Positions 33,454 to 41,412 of a stretch of 64,000 nucleotides of DNA are shown piece after piece. The stretch is from NCBI RefSeq assembly GCF_000718165.1, contig NZ_JOEY01000011.1, forward strand, positions 62,001 to 126,000, in the 5' to 3' direction. The notes beneath the pieces were generated by a model, which worked only from the letters and a program-made list of their open reading frames with translations, made no database searches and was not told where the DNA came from. The position numbers and the translations under genes were made by a program. This stretch comes from Streptomyces fulvoviolaceus (GTDB lineage Bacteria > Actinomycetota > Actinomycetes > Streptomycetales > Streptomycetaceae). Position 1 is the first letter of the stretch. Each line of letters starts with the position of its first letter.

Positions 33454-34632
33454 TCACCGGTACCAGCCGAACCGCTCGGCGATCACCGGCAGCCGGTCGG
33501 CGACGAGGGCGTGCGCGGCGGCCCGCGGCGTGATCCCGTCGGCATCCGCGCGGGCCAGCATCTGCTCGACGAGCGCACGCATGGACCGCCGTAGATACGC
33601 GAAGGCCTCGTCCGCGTCGGCCTCGATGTCGCCGAACAGCGTCCACCACCACCAGGCGTTCGTCCCGGAGTTGACGACGACATCCGGCAGGACGGTGATC
33701 CCGCGCGCGGCCAGCGGCGACTCCGCCTCCGGCAGGACCGGCATGTTGGCCGCCTCGACGATCCAGCGGGCGGTGATGCGCTCCTGGTTCGCGGTGTCGA
33801 TCGTGTAGGAGACCGCGGCGGGCACCAGCACCTCCGCTTCGGCGGACAGCCAGGCGTCACCGGGCAGTTCACGGTCGCCGGGGCGCAGTGCGGCACGGTC
33901 CACGGTGCCGTAGGCGTCCCGCGCGGCGAGCAGTGCCTCCACGTCGAGCCCCGCCGGGTTGCTGATCGTGCCCTTGATGTCGGCGACGGCCACGACCGAG
34001 AGCCCCGCGCGCGTGAGGAAGCGTGCGGTGGCCCCGCCCATGGTGCCCAGACCCTGCACGGCGACACGCGTGCCCGCGTGCGGCACACCGGCCCGGTCCA
34101 GCGCGGCGAGCGTCGCCTCGGCGACCCCGCAGCCGCCGACCAGTTCGTCGAGCCCGATGCCGTCCACCTCGACCCGGAAGGCGTCCGCGAGCCGCCGCCG
34201 GGCCGTGGCCTCGTCGTCGAGCAGCGGATAGACCGCCTGGATGGACGAGACGAGCCCGGCCTCCGTGGCCGCGCGGTCCACCAGGTCCTGGGTGAGGCCG
34301 AGGTCCTCGCCCGTGGTCCAGAAGCTCTCGATGTACGGCCGCATGGCGCGCAGGTAGCGCACGAGCAGTGCGTACGCCTCGGGGTCCCGGGGGTCGCAGT
34401 CGATGCCGCCCTTCGCGCCGCCCAGGGGGATGTAGCGGCCCTCCGGGTTGTAGTGCAGGGCCTCCTTCATGGTCATGCCGCGGGCCAGCCCGGCGACCTC
34501 GTCCGGCGTGCAGCCCGCCCGCATCCGCAGGCCGCCGCTGGCGACACCGCGCACCAGGCGGTCGACGACCAGGAAGCCCAGGCGGCCGGTGACGTGGTCG
34601 GTCCAGGTGAGCGACAGCAGGGGCGGGGGCAC
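33454..34632 (-). CDS. Glu/Leu/Phe/Val-family amino-acid dehydrogenase
   Basis: A 392-residue NAD(P)-dependent dehydrogenase. The glycine-rich active site loop with catalytic Lys is IPLGGAKGGIDCDP, and the NAD-binding Rossmann segment is TRVAVQGLGTMGGATARFL. The ADIKGTISNPAGLDVEAL part follows. The family deaminates branched-chain or aromatic amino acids, or glutamate. Substrate cannot be set from the visible sequence. The start is GTG 34632. Upstream is a TetR-type dyad (34656-34673), and a TetR gene follows in the same direction, so it is probably repressed by that regulator. Confidence 0.9.
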   Translation of the reverse strand: MPPPLLSLTWTDHVTGRLGFLVVDRLVRGVASGGLRMRAGCTPDEVAGLARGMTMKEALHYNPEGRYIPLGGAKGGIDCDPRDPEAYALLVRYLRAMRPYIESFWTTGEDLGLTQDLVDRAATEAGLVSSIQAVYPLLDDEATARRRLADAFRVEVDGIGLDELVGGCGVAEATLAALDRAGVPHAGTRVAVQGLGTMGGATARFLTRAGLSVVAVADIKGTISNPAGLDVEALLAARDAYGTVDRAALRPGDRELPGDAWLSAEAEVLVPAAVSYTIDTANQERITARWIVEAANMPVLPEAESPLAARGITVLPDVVVNSGTNAWWWWTLFGDIEADADEAFAYLRRSMRALVEQMLARADADGITPRAAAHALVADRLPVIAERFGWYR

Positions 34633-34655
34633 GGGGACTCCTCGGTACGAGCTTT

Positions 34656-34673
34656 ACTGAACGGTGGGTCAGT
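34656..34673. promoter_or_regulatory. TetR-type operator between dehydrogenase and MBL-fold hydrolase
   Basis: ACTGAACGGTGGGTCAGT is an 18-base dyad with perfect ACTGA/TCAGT arms, the half-sites common for TetR-family repressors. It starts 24 bases upstream of the dehydrogenase start codon and about 85 bases upstream of the divergent MBL gene. Confidence 0.55.
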
Positions 34674-34757
34674 ATCGGAACTTTGTCAGTGCCGTGTCAA
34701 CGCAATCCGGGGGGCCGACCATAATGGAATGTCTCACCGACTCCACCTGGAGGTACC

Positions 34758-35930
34758 GTGACCGGCTTCCGTCCCCTGAGCTCCGGGCTCCGCGCGCTGC
34801 AGCCCGCGGCCTTCGGCGCGGACCCGAGCGGTGAGCGCATGGCGCGCATCCGCAGATCGCCCCACTTCAGGGACGGGGTCTTCCAGAATCCCCCCGGAAC
34901 CCCCCGCCCCTCCGGGGCCGCGCTCCACTTCGCGAAGTCGTACTTCGACAAGGACGAGCGGACCCGCCGGGCCCCGAACGGCACGATCCCGGTGCACGCC
35001 ACCACCCTCGCCGACATCGCCAAGCCGCCCGCCACCGGGCTGCGGCTGACCTGGATGGGGCACTCCAGCGTGCTCGCGGAGATCGACGGGCACCGGGTGC
35101 TCTTCGACCCCGTCTGGGGCGAGCGCTGCTCCCCCTTCGCCTTCGCCGGGCCCAAGCGGCTGCACCCGGTGCCCCTGCCGCTGGCAGCGCTCGGCCCGGT
35201 CGACGTGATCGTCATCTCGCACGACCATTACGACCACCTGGACATGCCCACGATCAAGGCGCTGGCCGGCACGGACACCGTGTTCGCCGTCCCGCTCGGC
35301 GTCGGCGCCCACCTCGAGCACTGGGGCGTGTCCGCCGACCGGCTGCGCGAGCTGGACTGGCACGAGTCGACGAAGGTCGCCGGGCTCACCCTGACCGCCA
35401 CCCCGGCCCGCCACTTCTGCGGCCGCGGCCTGCGCAACACCCAGCACACGCTCTGGGCCTCCTGGGCCGTCGCCGGCGACGAGCACCGGATCTACCACAG
35501 CGGCGACACCGGGTACTTCGAGGGCTTCAAGGACATCGGCGCCGAGCACGGCCCCTTCGACGCCACGATGATCCAGCTCGGCGCCTACTCCGACTTCTGG
35601 CCGGACATCCACATGACGCCGGACGAGGCCGTGCAGGCGCACCTGGACCTGCAGGGCGGTGACGCCACCGAGGGCGTGCTGCTGCCCATCCACTGGGCCA
35701 CGTTCAACCTGGCACCGCACCCGTGGGCGGAACCGGGGGAGCGGACCATGTGGGCGACCCACAAGGCTGGGGCGACCATGGCGGCACCCCGTCCGGGTGA
35801 GCCCTTCGAACCGGCCCGTACGCCGCAAGTGGTGCCGTGGTGGCGCGAGGTGAGCCGGCCGCCGGGCGGGCAGTGGGACGCGTGGCCGCCGGTGGCGTCG
35901 GGGCCGGAGCAGGTGCTGGTGGCCGAGTAG
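34758..35930 (+). CDS. MBL-fold metallo-hydrolase (UlaG/NAPE-PLD-like)
   Basis: A 390-residue metallo-beta-lactamase-fold protein. The zinc motif is ISHDHYDHLDMPTIKAL (HxHxDH), with later ligand histidines in TPARHFCGRGL and IYHSGDTGYF. The C-terminal VLLPIHWATFNLAPHPWAEP carries further conserved residues. The family resembles N-acyl phosphatidylethanolamine phospholipase D and UlaG lactonases, with unknown substrate here. GTG 34758 has a GGAGG site. It is transcribed away from the amino-acid dehydrogenase. Confidence 0.9.
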   Translation: MTGFRPLSSGLRALQPAAFGADPSGERMARIRRSPHFRDGVFQNPPGTPRPSGAALHFAKSYFDKDERTRRAPNGTIPVHATTLADIAKPPATGLRLTWMGHSSVLAEIDGHRVLFDPVWGERCSPFAFAGPKRLHPVPLPLAALGPVDVIVISHDHYDHLDMPTIKALAGTDTVFAVPLGVGAHLEHWGVSADRLRELDWHESTKVAGLTLTATPARHFCGRGLRNTQHTLWASWAVAGDEHRIYHSGDTGYFEGFKDIGAEHGPFDATMIQLGAYSDFWPDIHMTPDEAVQAHLDLQGGDATEGVLLPIHWATFNLAPHPWAEPGERTMWATHKAGATMAAPRPGEPFEPARTPQVVPWWREVSRPPGGQWDAWPPVASGPEQVLVAE

Positions 35931-35940
35931 CGAGCTGCGG

Positions 35941-35967
35941 AGCGGGACGGTGGGTAACCGTCCCGCT
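35941..35967 (+). terminator. Hairpin terminator after the MBL-fold gene
   Basis: AGCGGGACGG pairs with CCGTCCCGCT, ten perfect base pairs with a seven-base loop, eleven bases past the stop. Confidence 0.75.
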
Positions 35968-36028
35968 GGTGCGGGCGCGGGCTTCCGCCGTCGTCCCGGG
36001 CCACCTTCTCGATCAGTCCGAGGGAACC

Positions 36029-36068
36029 GGCGCGGGCCGGGGAGTCATACGACTCTCCGGCCCGCGCC
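36029..36068. terminator. Long hairpin downstream of the MBL-fold gene
   Basis: An 18-base-pair stem (GGCGCGGGCCGGGGAGTC with its near-complement, one mismatch) around a four-base ATAC loop. It probably backs up the first terminator and isolates the conservon. Confidence 0.7.
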
Positions 36069-36255
36069 GTCTGTTCATGACCGCTTCCGACCAGGCCTGA
36101 TCGCTTCCTTGCGCTTCGATATGGAGTGCGGCGAAGGGTTATCGGTCTGTCGTACGAGCGCTCATACCAGAGCGGGACGCTCGCCGTGGGACTTTGTCAA
36201 CTGCCCACCGCACATGATGCGTTGCCGACTACTGTGAGTGTCCGCCGGGCGACGT

Positions 36256-36276
36256 AGAGCCGATTTTTTCGGCTCT
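36256..36276 (+). promoter_or_regulatory. Leader hairpin before cvnA
   Basis: AGAGCCGA-TTTTT-TCGGCTCT forms an eight-base-pair stem with an all-T loop, about 85 bases before the ATG. It could be an attenuator or mRNA stability element. Confidence 0.4.
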
Positions 36277-36360
36277 CTCGACCGACACCGCGATGGCGCA
36301 TGCCCGAGTCGCGCACCACGCGCGAGCCACCAGGCCCGACGGACCAGTACAAGGACACCG

Positions 36361-38427
36361 ATGTCTCACCTCCGTGCACCGGCCGCACGCGCAGACCGCC
36401 GTGAGGGCGGGCGGCACGGGCGGCCGGTCGCCCGCCCCGTTCCCTCGCTGCCGGAGACGCACATACGGCCGCAGCTCCTGCGCCTGGCCGTGCTCCCGCC
36501 GATCGCGGTCGCCCTCAGCGGCTGCGCCGCCGTCCTGTTCACCGTCCGCGCCACCGGGGCACGGCCGAGTCTCACGCTGTGGGGTGTGCTGGCCGGGGCG
36601 GTCTCGGTCGCGCTCGTGGGCATCGCGGTCGCCGCCGTGGCCGCCGACCGCGCCGCCAAGTCCGTGAGCGACCGCATCGGCACCCTGCGGCGCAGCAGCG
36701 CGCGCGGCGAAGCCGATCTGCGGGCCCTCGTCGAGTCGCTCCGGCGCGGCGAGGGCCCGCCCCCGCGCAAGCCGCGCAGCAGTCCCCCCGGCGACGCCGA
36801 CGACTTCGAACTGCTCGCCGCCGACCTGTCCCGGGCCCATGACCGGGCCGTCACCGCCGTCGTCCAGGCCGCGCAGCTCTCCAGCCAGGCGGGCAGCGAA
36901 CAGAAGCTGGAGGTCTTCGTCAACCTCGCCCGGCGCCTGCAGTCGCTGGTGCACCGCGAGATCTCCATCCTCGACGAGCTGGAGAACGAGATCGAGGACC
37001 CCGACCTGCTCAAGGGCCTCTTCCACGTCGACCACCTCGCCACCCGCATCCGCCGCCACGCCGAGAACCTCGCCGTGCTCGGCGGCGCCGTCTCCCGCCG
37101 GCAGTGGAGCAACCCGGTCGACATGACCGAGGTGCTGCGCTCCGCCATCGCCGAGGTCGAGCAGTACTCGCGGGTCAAGCTCGTCCCGCCCATCGACGGC
37201 ACCCTGCGCGGCCACGCCGTCGCCGACGTCATCCACCTGCTGGCCGAACTCGTCGAGAACGCCACGGTGTTCTCCGCCCCGCACACCCAGGTCCTGATGC
37301 GCGCCAACCTCGTCACCTCCGGGCTCGCGGTCGAGGTCGAGGACCGCGGACTCGGCATGCCCGTCGCCGAACAGCAACGGATGAACGCCCTGCTGGCCGA
37401 CCCCGACCAGGTCAACGTGGCCAGCCTGCTGGCGGACGGCCGCATCGGCCTGTTCGTGGTCTCGCAGCTCGCCAAACGGCACGGCATCCACGTCCGGCTG
37501 CAGACCAACATCTACGGCGGAGTGCAGGCGGTGCTCGTCGTGCCGCAGGCGCTGCTGGGGGCGGTTCCGGGTGTTCCCGGGGCGCACGACGGCACGGGGA
37601 CGGCGGGGCTGTCCGCGCCGCCGCAGGCACCGGTACAGGTTCCGATGCCGGCGCCGATGCGGCCGGGGCACGAGCCGCGGCACCGGGCCGCGCCCGCGCC
37701 GTACCCACAGGAATCGGGGCAGTCGAGCCACCAGCGGGACACCGCGCGGGTGCCGCACGGCGAGACCGTGCGGAGCGCGGCACCGGTGTCGAACGGCAGC
37801 GCGCCGAACGGCAGCGGGCCGACCCCGTTGCCGGTACGCGGCACCCGTGAGGAGCGGCCCAACCCCGCCGAAGCCGTCCCCGGTATCAGGCCCGACCACC
37901 GTCCGCTGGTCGCGGAGAACGTGGCCGCCCCGACCACCCCCCGCGCCGGCACCGTGCGCGGCACCATGGGCAAACCCCAACTGCCCCGGCGCCGCGCCCA
38001 GGAGCACATCGCGCCCCAGCTGCGCGACGGTCCCGCGCCGCGCGCGGACGGCGAACACCCGGCCGGTCACGACCCCGGCCTGATGGCGGCCTTCCAGCGG
38101 GGCGTCGGCCTCGCCGAGGCCCAGCAGCACCTGGAGTCGACGCACGGCGAACCGACCACGCCCACCGCGTCGGCGTACCTGGACTCCGCAGACCTGGACT
38201 CCGCGGACATGGGGTCGGCACCCACAGGTGCGGCAACCACCACCACACCCGCCGCCATGGACGTAACACCCATGGACGCAACACCCATAGACGTCACATC
38301 GGTGGACGTCACCCCCATGAACCGGTCCCGCATAACCGAGCCGCACCCCGCGCACGCCCCCGGTCTCGACCTCGAACTGGACCTCGACCGCACCACTCGG
38401 CACGACGGGAGCGCACCGGCCGGATGA
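36361..38427 (+). CDS. cvnA: Conservon sensor histidine kinase-like ATPase (CvnA type)
   Basis: A 688-residue protein from ATG 36361 (AAGGAC site). Two membrane helices lie near LRLAVLPPIAVALSGCAAVL and VLAGAVSVALVGIAVAAVAA. The cytoplasmic ATPase domain carries the N-box LAELVENATVFSAPHT and G-box VEDRGLGMP, with HRMG-like QQRMNALLADPDQVN. No classic phospho-acceptor His motif is obvious, as usual for CvnA. The C-terminal third is proline/alanine-rich and ends in short repeats (MDVTP, MDATP, IDVTS, VDVTP). It heads the conservon in which CvnA works with a roadblock protein, DUF742 protein and GTPase at the membrane. Confidence 0.9.
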   Translation: MSHLRAPAARADRREGGRHGRPVARPVPSLPETHIRPQLLRLAVLPPIAVALSGCAAVLFTVRATGARPSLTLWGVLAGAVSVALVGIAVAAVAADRAAKSVSDRIGTLRRSSARGEADLRALVESLRRGEGPPPRKPRSSPPGDADDFELLAADLSRAHDRAVTAVVQAAQLSSQAGSEQKLEVFVNLARRLQSLVHREISILDELENEIEDPDLLKGLFHVDHLATRIRRHAENLAVLGGAVSRRQWSNPVDMTEVLRSAIAEVEQYSRVKLVPPIDGTLRGHAVADVIHLLAELVENATVFSAPHTQVLMRANLVTSGLAVEVEDRGLGMPVAEQQRMNALLADPDQVNVASLLADGRIGLFVVSQLAKRHGIHVRLQTNIYGGVQAVLVVPQALLGAVPGVPGAHDGTGTAGLSAPPQAPVQVPMPAPMRPGHEPRHRAAPAPYPQESGQSSHQRDTARVPHGETVRSAAPVSNGSAPNGSGPTPLPVRGTREERPNPAEAVPGIRPDHRPLVAENVAAPTTPRAGTVRGTMGKPQLPRRRAQEHIAPQLRDGPAPRADGEHPAGHDPGLMAAFQRGVGLAEAQQHLESTHGEPTTPTASAYLDSADLDSADMGSAPTGAATTTTPAAMDVTPMDATPIDVTSVDVTPMNRSRITEPHPAHAPGLDLELDLDRTTRHDGSAPAG

Positions 38428-38930
38428 CCACCCCCGCGTCCACCCCCACCCCCAGCGCTCCCGTAGACCTTCGTACCTCAAGGAGTCGATCCACCATGGC
38501 GAGCGAAGCGCCGACCGGCCATGTATCCGATCTCGACTGGCTGATGAGCGGCCTCGTGCAGCGCGTGCCGCACACCAGCAGCGCGGTCCTCCTGTCCTGC
38601 GACGGCCTCGTGAAGTCGGTCCACGGGCTCGACGCGGACAGCGCCGACCACATGGCCGCCCTGGCCTCCGGCCTCTACTCCCTCGGTCGCAGCGCCGGCG
38701 TCCGCTTCGGCGACGGCGGAGACGTCCGCCAGGTCGTCGTCGAACTCGACTCGACCCTGCTGTTCGTGACCACCGCGGGCTCGGGCACCTGTCTCGCCGT
38801 GCTCGCCGGCCGCGAGGCCGACGCGGCGGTGCTCGGCTACGAGATGGCGATGCTCGTCAAGAGCGTCCGCCCCTACCTGGTGACCGCACCCCGGCAGCAC
38901 GCCGTCGAACCCTCGGCGATGAGGCCTTGA
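38424..38930 (+). CDS. cvnB: Roadblock/LC7 protein (CvnB type)
   Basis: It has 168 residues from the ATG overlapping the cvnA stop; ATG 38496 with an AAGGAG site gives 144 residues and better fits family length. The conserved roadblock core is GLVQRVPHTSSAVLLSCDGLV through LDSTLLFVTTAGSGTCLAVL. Roadblock proteins dimerise and regulate small GTPases; in conservons CvnB bridges the sensor and the CvnD GTPase. The first 24 residues in the longer version are low-complexity. Confidence 0.92.
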   Translation: MTTPASTPTPSAPVDLRTSRSRSTMASEAPTGHVSDLDWLMSGLVQRVPHTSSAVLLSCDGLVKSVHGLDADSADHMAALASGLYSLGRSAGVRFGDGGDVRQVVVELDSTLLFVTTAGSGTCLAVLAGREADAAVLGYEMAMLVKSVRPYLVTAPRQHAVEPSAMRP

Positions 38931-38932
38931 GC

Positions 38933-39304
38933 GTGGCGGCGGCCGGCGACGGGCCCTGGCTCGACGACGCGGCGGGACGGCTGGTGCGCCCTTTCACGGT
39001 CAGTAACGGCCGTACCCGCCCGACCATCGCGCTCGACCTCCTGTCGCACGTGATGGCCACCGGAGCCACCCCCCTCGGCTATCTCGGCCCCGAGCACGCG
39101 CAGGCGCTCGACCTGTGCCGCGCGCCCGTCTCGGTCGCCGAGGTCGCCGCCCATCTGAAGCTGCCGGCGGTGGTCAGCAAGGTGTTGCTGGCCGACCTCG
39201 TCGACTGCGGGGCGCTGACCACCAAGCCCCCCGAGTTCACCCACAACCCGACTGACCGGGCCCTTCTGGAGGCAGTGCTCGATGGACTACGACGACAGCT
39301 CTGA
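38933..39304 (+). CDS. cvnC: DUF742 protein (CvnC type)
   Basis: GTG 38933 gives 123 residues; TTG 38927, overlapping the cvnB stop, is an alternative. The DUF742 core is visible: PWLDDAAGRLVRPFTVSNGR, LDLLSHVMATG, and a winged-helix-like PVSVAEVAAHLKLPAVVSKV with DLVDCGALTTK. The function is unknown, but it is invariably placed between roadblock and GTPase genes in conservons. It overlaps cvnD by 23 bases. Confidence 0.9.
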   Translation: MAAAGDGPWLDDAAGRLVRPFTVSNGRTRPTIALDLLSHVMATGATPLGYLGPEHAQALDLCRAPVSVAEVAAHLKLPAVVSKVLLADLVDCGALTTKPPEFTHNPTDRALLEAVLDGLRRQL

Positions 39305-39875
39305 CCCCTTCCCCACCGCACTCAAGATCCTTGTGGCGGGCGGGTTCGGAGTAGGCAAGACGACCTTCGTGGGCGCGGTCAGCGAGATCGCCCCGCTCAG
39401 CACGGAGGAACTGCTCACCACGGTCAGCGCCGCGACCGACAGCCTCGAAGGGATCGAGAACAAGGTCGAGACGACGGTGGCCATGGACTTCGGCCGCATC
39501 ACCCTCGATCCGGAACATGTCCTGTACCTGTTCGGTACGCCCGGACAGGAACGGTTCTGGTTCATGTGGGACGAGCTCTCGGAGGGAGCGCTCGGGGCGG
39601 TGATCCTCGCCGACACCCGGCGCCTGGAGGACTGCTTCGCGGCCGTCGACTTCTTCGAACAACGCGGCCTCGGTTTCATCGTCGCGATCAACGAGTTCGA
39701 CGGCGGGTTCCGCTATGACCCCGAGGAGGTCCGTGCCGCCATCGACCTGGCCCCGGAGGTCCCCGTCGTGCGCTGCGACGCCAGGATCTCCAGTTCCGGC
39801 GTCCAGACCCTGCTCACCCTCGTACGGCACCTCATCGCCCACACGCCGGCCACCGCGCCCAGCGCCCACATGTGA
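39282..39875 (+). CDS. cvnD: Ras-like GTP/ATP-binding protein (CvnD type)
   Basis: A 197-residue P-loop GTPase. Walker A is GGFGVGKTTFVGAVSE, switch II is FGTPGQERFWFMWDEL, and INEFDGGF takes the place of the NKxD specificity motif, a known conservon variant. CvnD is the output GTPase of the module, controlled by the roadblock protein. It starts within cvnC. Downstream lies a GAF-domain gene, not always present in conservons. Confidence 0.93.
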   Translation: MDYDDSSDPFPTALKILVAGGFGVGKTTFVGAVSEIAPLSTEELLTTVSAATDSLEGIENKVETTVAMDFGRITLDPEHVLYLFGTPGQERFWFMWDELSEGALGAVILADTRRLEDCFAAVDFFEQRGLGFIVAINEFDGGFRYDPEEVRAAIDLAPEVPVVRCDARISSSGVQTLLTLVRHLIAHTPATAPSAHM

Positions 39876-39936
39876 CCCCCGCACACACCGCCACGGAGCC
39901 GCATATGACCCACGTCCACAGCGACGGGACCCGCCC

Positions 39937-40515
39937 ATGAGCTACGACCCGCCGCGCCCGGCCGGTCGTCTGCTGCTCACGCCCGAGGACAAGGAGGCCC
40001 CGGCCCGGACCCGGCGCCTGAGCCAACTCGGCCTGGGCGAACACCCGGACCCCGTCCTCGACGCCTACGCGGACCGCCTCGCCGAGTGCACCGGGGCGCC
40101 GTACGCCATGGTCAACTTCATCGACGAGAACCGGCAGTTCTTCGCGGGCCTGCATGTCCCGGAGACGGGGCCGCCCGTCGTGAAGGCGGACGGCACCAAG
40201 CCGGAACTGGGCCGGCACCTGGCACGCGACCATGGGTTCTGCCCCCATGTGGTCGTCCGCCGCAAGGCGCTGGTCCTGGAGGACGTGTGCGACTACCCAC
40301 GGTTCGCGGGCAACCCGGTCGTCGACGAGTTCGGCATCCGTTCCTATCTCGGCGCACCGCTCATCGACGGGACGGGGATGGTGCTCGGCACGGTGTGCGT
40401 CGTCGACGTGGAGCCGCGGCCCTGGGGGAGGGCCGGCCTGGAGACCATCAAGTCGTCGGCGGCGGAACTGGTCGTCCGCCTGGAGCGACGGGAGGCCGAC
40501 GGGCTCCCGATCTGA
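39937..40515 (+). CDS. GAF-domain protein at the end of the conservon
   Basis: A 192-residue protein with a GAF domain in residues about 45-170: APYAMVNFIDENRQFFAGLH, FCPHVVVRRKALVLEDV and YLGAPLIDGTGMVLGTVCV. It probably binds a small ligand or chromophore, and the cysteine in HGFCPH could be a ligand-binding site. It starts 61 bases after cvnD. An 11-codon ORF (ATG 39905) with its stop overlapping this ATG lies directly upstream and may couple its translation. I infer a conservon-associated sensor. Confidence 0.82.
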   Translation: MSYDPPRPAGRLLLTPEDKEAPARTRRLSQLGLGEHPDPVLDAYADRLAECTGAPYAMVNFIDENRQFFAGLHVPETGPPVVKADGTKPELGRHLARDHGFCPHVVVRRKALVLEDVCDYPRFAGNPVVDEFGIRSYLGAPLIDGTGMVLGTVCVVDVEPRPWGRAGLETIKSSAAELVVRLERREADGLPI

Positions 40516-40552
40516 GCTTCCGATCCGAGCTTCCGATCCGAGCTTCCGCTCT
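40514..40552. repeat. Tandem 13-base repeats after the GAF gene
   Basis: GAGCTTCCGATCC occurs twice perfectly and a third time with changes, overlapping the stop codon of the GAF gene at its start. Confidence 0.7.
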
Positions 40553-40640
40553 GAGGGCGGAGCGGCGCGGTCCCTGATCGAGGGGGGCGGCTAGTCTGCG
40601 CTGGGCGTGGCCGAGATCTGCAGGGCGGTCGGGGTGCCGA

Positions 40641-40684
40641 TGTTCGAGGAAAGGTCGGTCAGTGTTCGAGGAAAGGCCGGTCAC
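40641..40684. repeat. Tandem 22-base duplication in the gap after the conservon
   Basis: TGTTCGAGGAAAGGTCGGTC occurs twice in a row with one mismatch. The surrounding 278-base gap (40516-40793) has no gene that I can see. Confidence 0.65.
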
Positions 40685-40793
40685 CGCGCCGTCCGGGAGG
40701 GATGCGGCAGCGTGTCGGGCTGCACACAGCGGATGAGCCCCCCGTGGGACAACTGCCTTGCCCTGCCCGGCGACCGCTGACCTTGGCCGCCGC

Positions 40794-41399
40794 CTAGAAG
40801 CCCCGCCAGACGTTGTCGAACGCGGCGTCCTCGATCGACTTGCGCTGTCGTACGGCCTCCAGTTCCATCACCGCGTCGCCGACGGCGGCCAGCACGGTCG
40901 TGACCGCGTCATCGGTGAGTTCCTGGCGGTCCTCGGCCGCCGCGTCGTCGATCCCGGCGGCGGCCGCCAGGGCGGCGAGGACCGGCTCGCCCGATGCCCG
41001 GCGTTCCCCGGCGCGGTGCCGGTCCGGTGAGTCGACGAGGACCGTCTGCCCGGTCCAAAGCGGAATGACGCGGCCCCGCGCGCGAGCCGTCAGACCGTCC
41101 CGCTCCAGGTCGGCGACGTAGGCCGAGGACAGTCCGCGGCCCCGGCGCCACACCCAGTCCTCGACCGACTCGAACGGCTCCTGCCGTACGAGCGAGGCGG
41201 CGGCCTCGTCCAGCAGGCGGTCGCCCGTGGACGACTGCGTGCCGGGGGTGATGCGGTCGCCGTCGAGAGTGAGCGCCCCGGCCGCGATGAGGTCGAGCAC
41301 CTCGGCGCCCGCGAGCGCGAGCGACAGATCGCCCTGCTCCACCGGGCGGTCGGACGCCACGTCCAGGGCGACGATCGAGAGGTCCCGTGCGGTGGTCAT
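40794..41399 (-). CDS. GOLPH3/VPS74 (GPP34) family protein
   Basis: A 201-residue protein reading leftward from ATG 41399 (GGAG site). It shows the GPP34 fold: LSLALAGAEVLDLIAAGALT, GDRLLDEAAASLVRQ, EDWVWRRGRG and the C-terminal VLAAVGDAVMELEAVRQR. Eukaryotic relatives bind PI4P at the Golgi; bacterial ones are soluble with unknown role, possibly in membrane lipid sensing. It is 13 bases beyond the MFS transporter stop on the same strand, so may be transcribed with it. Confidence 0.88.
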   Translation of the reverse strand: MTTARDLSIVALDVASDRPVEQGDLSLALAGAEVLDLIAAGALTLDGDRITPGTQSSTGDRLLDEAAASLVRQEPFESVEDWVWRRGRGLSSAYVADLERDGLTARARGRVIPLWTGQTVLVDSPDRHRAGERRASGEPVLAALAAAAGIDDAAAEDRQELTDDAVTTVLAAVGDAVMELEAVRQRKSIEDAAFDNVWRGF

Positions 41400-41412
41400 G
41401 AGCGGCTCCACA

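Larger units (their letters stand above)
35931..36360. other. 430-base intergenic region before the conservon
   Basis: No gene seen. It contains two terminator hairpins (35941-35967 and 36029-36068), an AT-richer middle (36100-36230) that should hold the conservon promoter, and a leader hairpin at 36256-36276. A GTG at 36238 would open the conservon frame 41 codons earlier, but the leader hairpin and ribosome site support ATG 36361. Confidence 0.7.

Noticed and set aside
36238..36360. GTG 36238 as the start of the conservon kinase
   Set aside because: A stable T-loop hairpin lies inside the added segment, no ribosome site precedes it, and ATG 36361 has AAGGAC just upstream.
39905..39940. 11-codon ORF overlapping the start of the GAF gene
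   Set aside because: It may couple translation, but it is too short and too poorly supported to list as a gene; it is only mentioned in the GAF entry.
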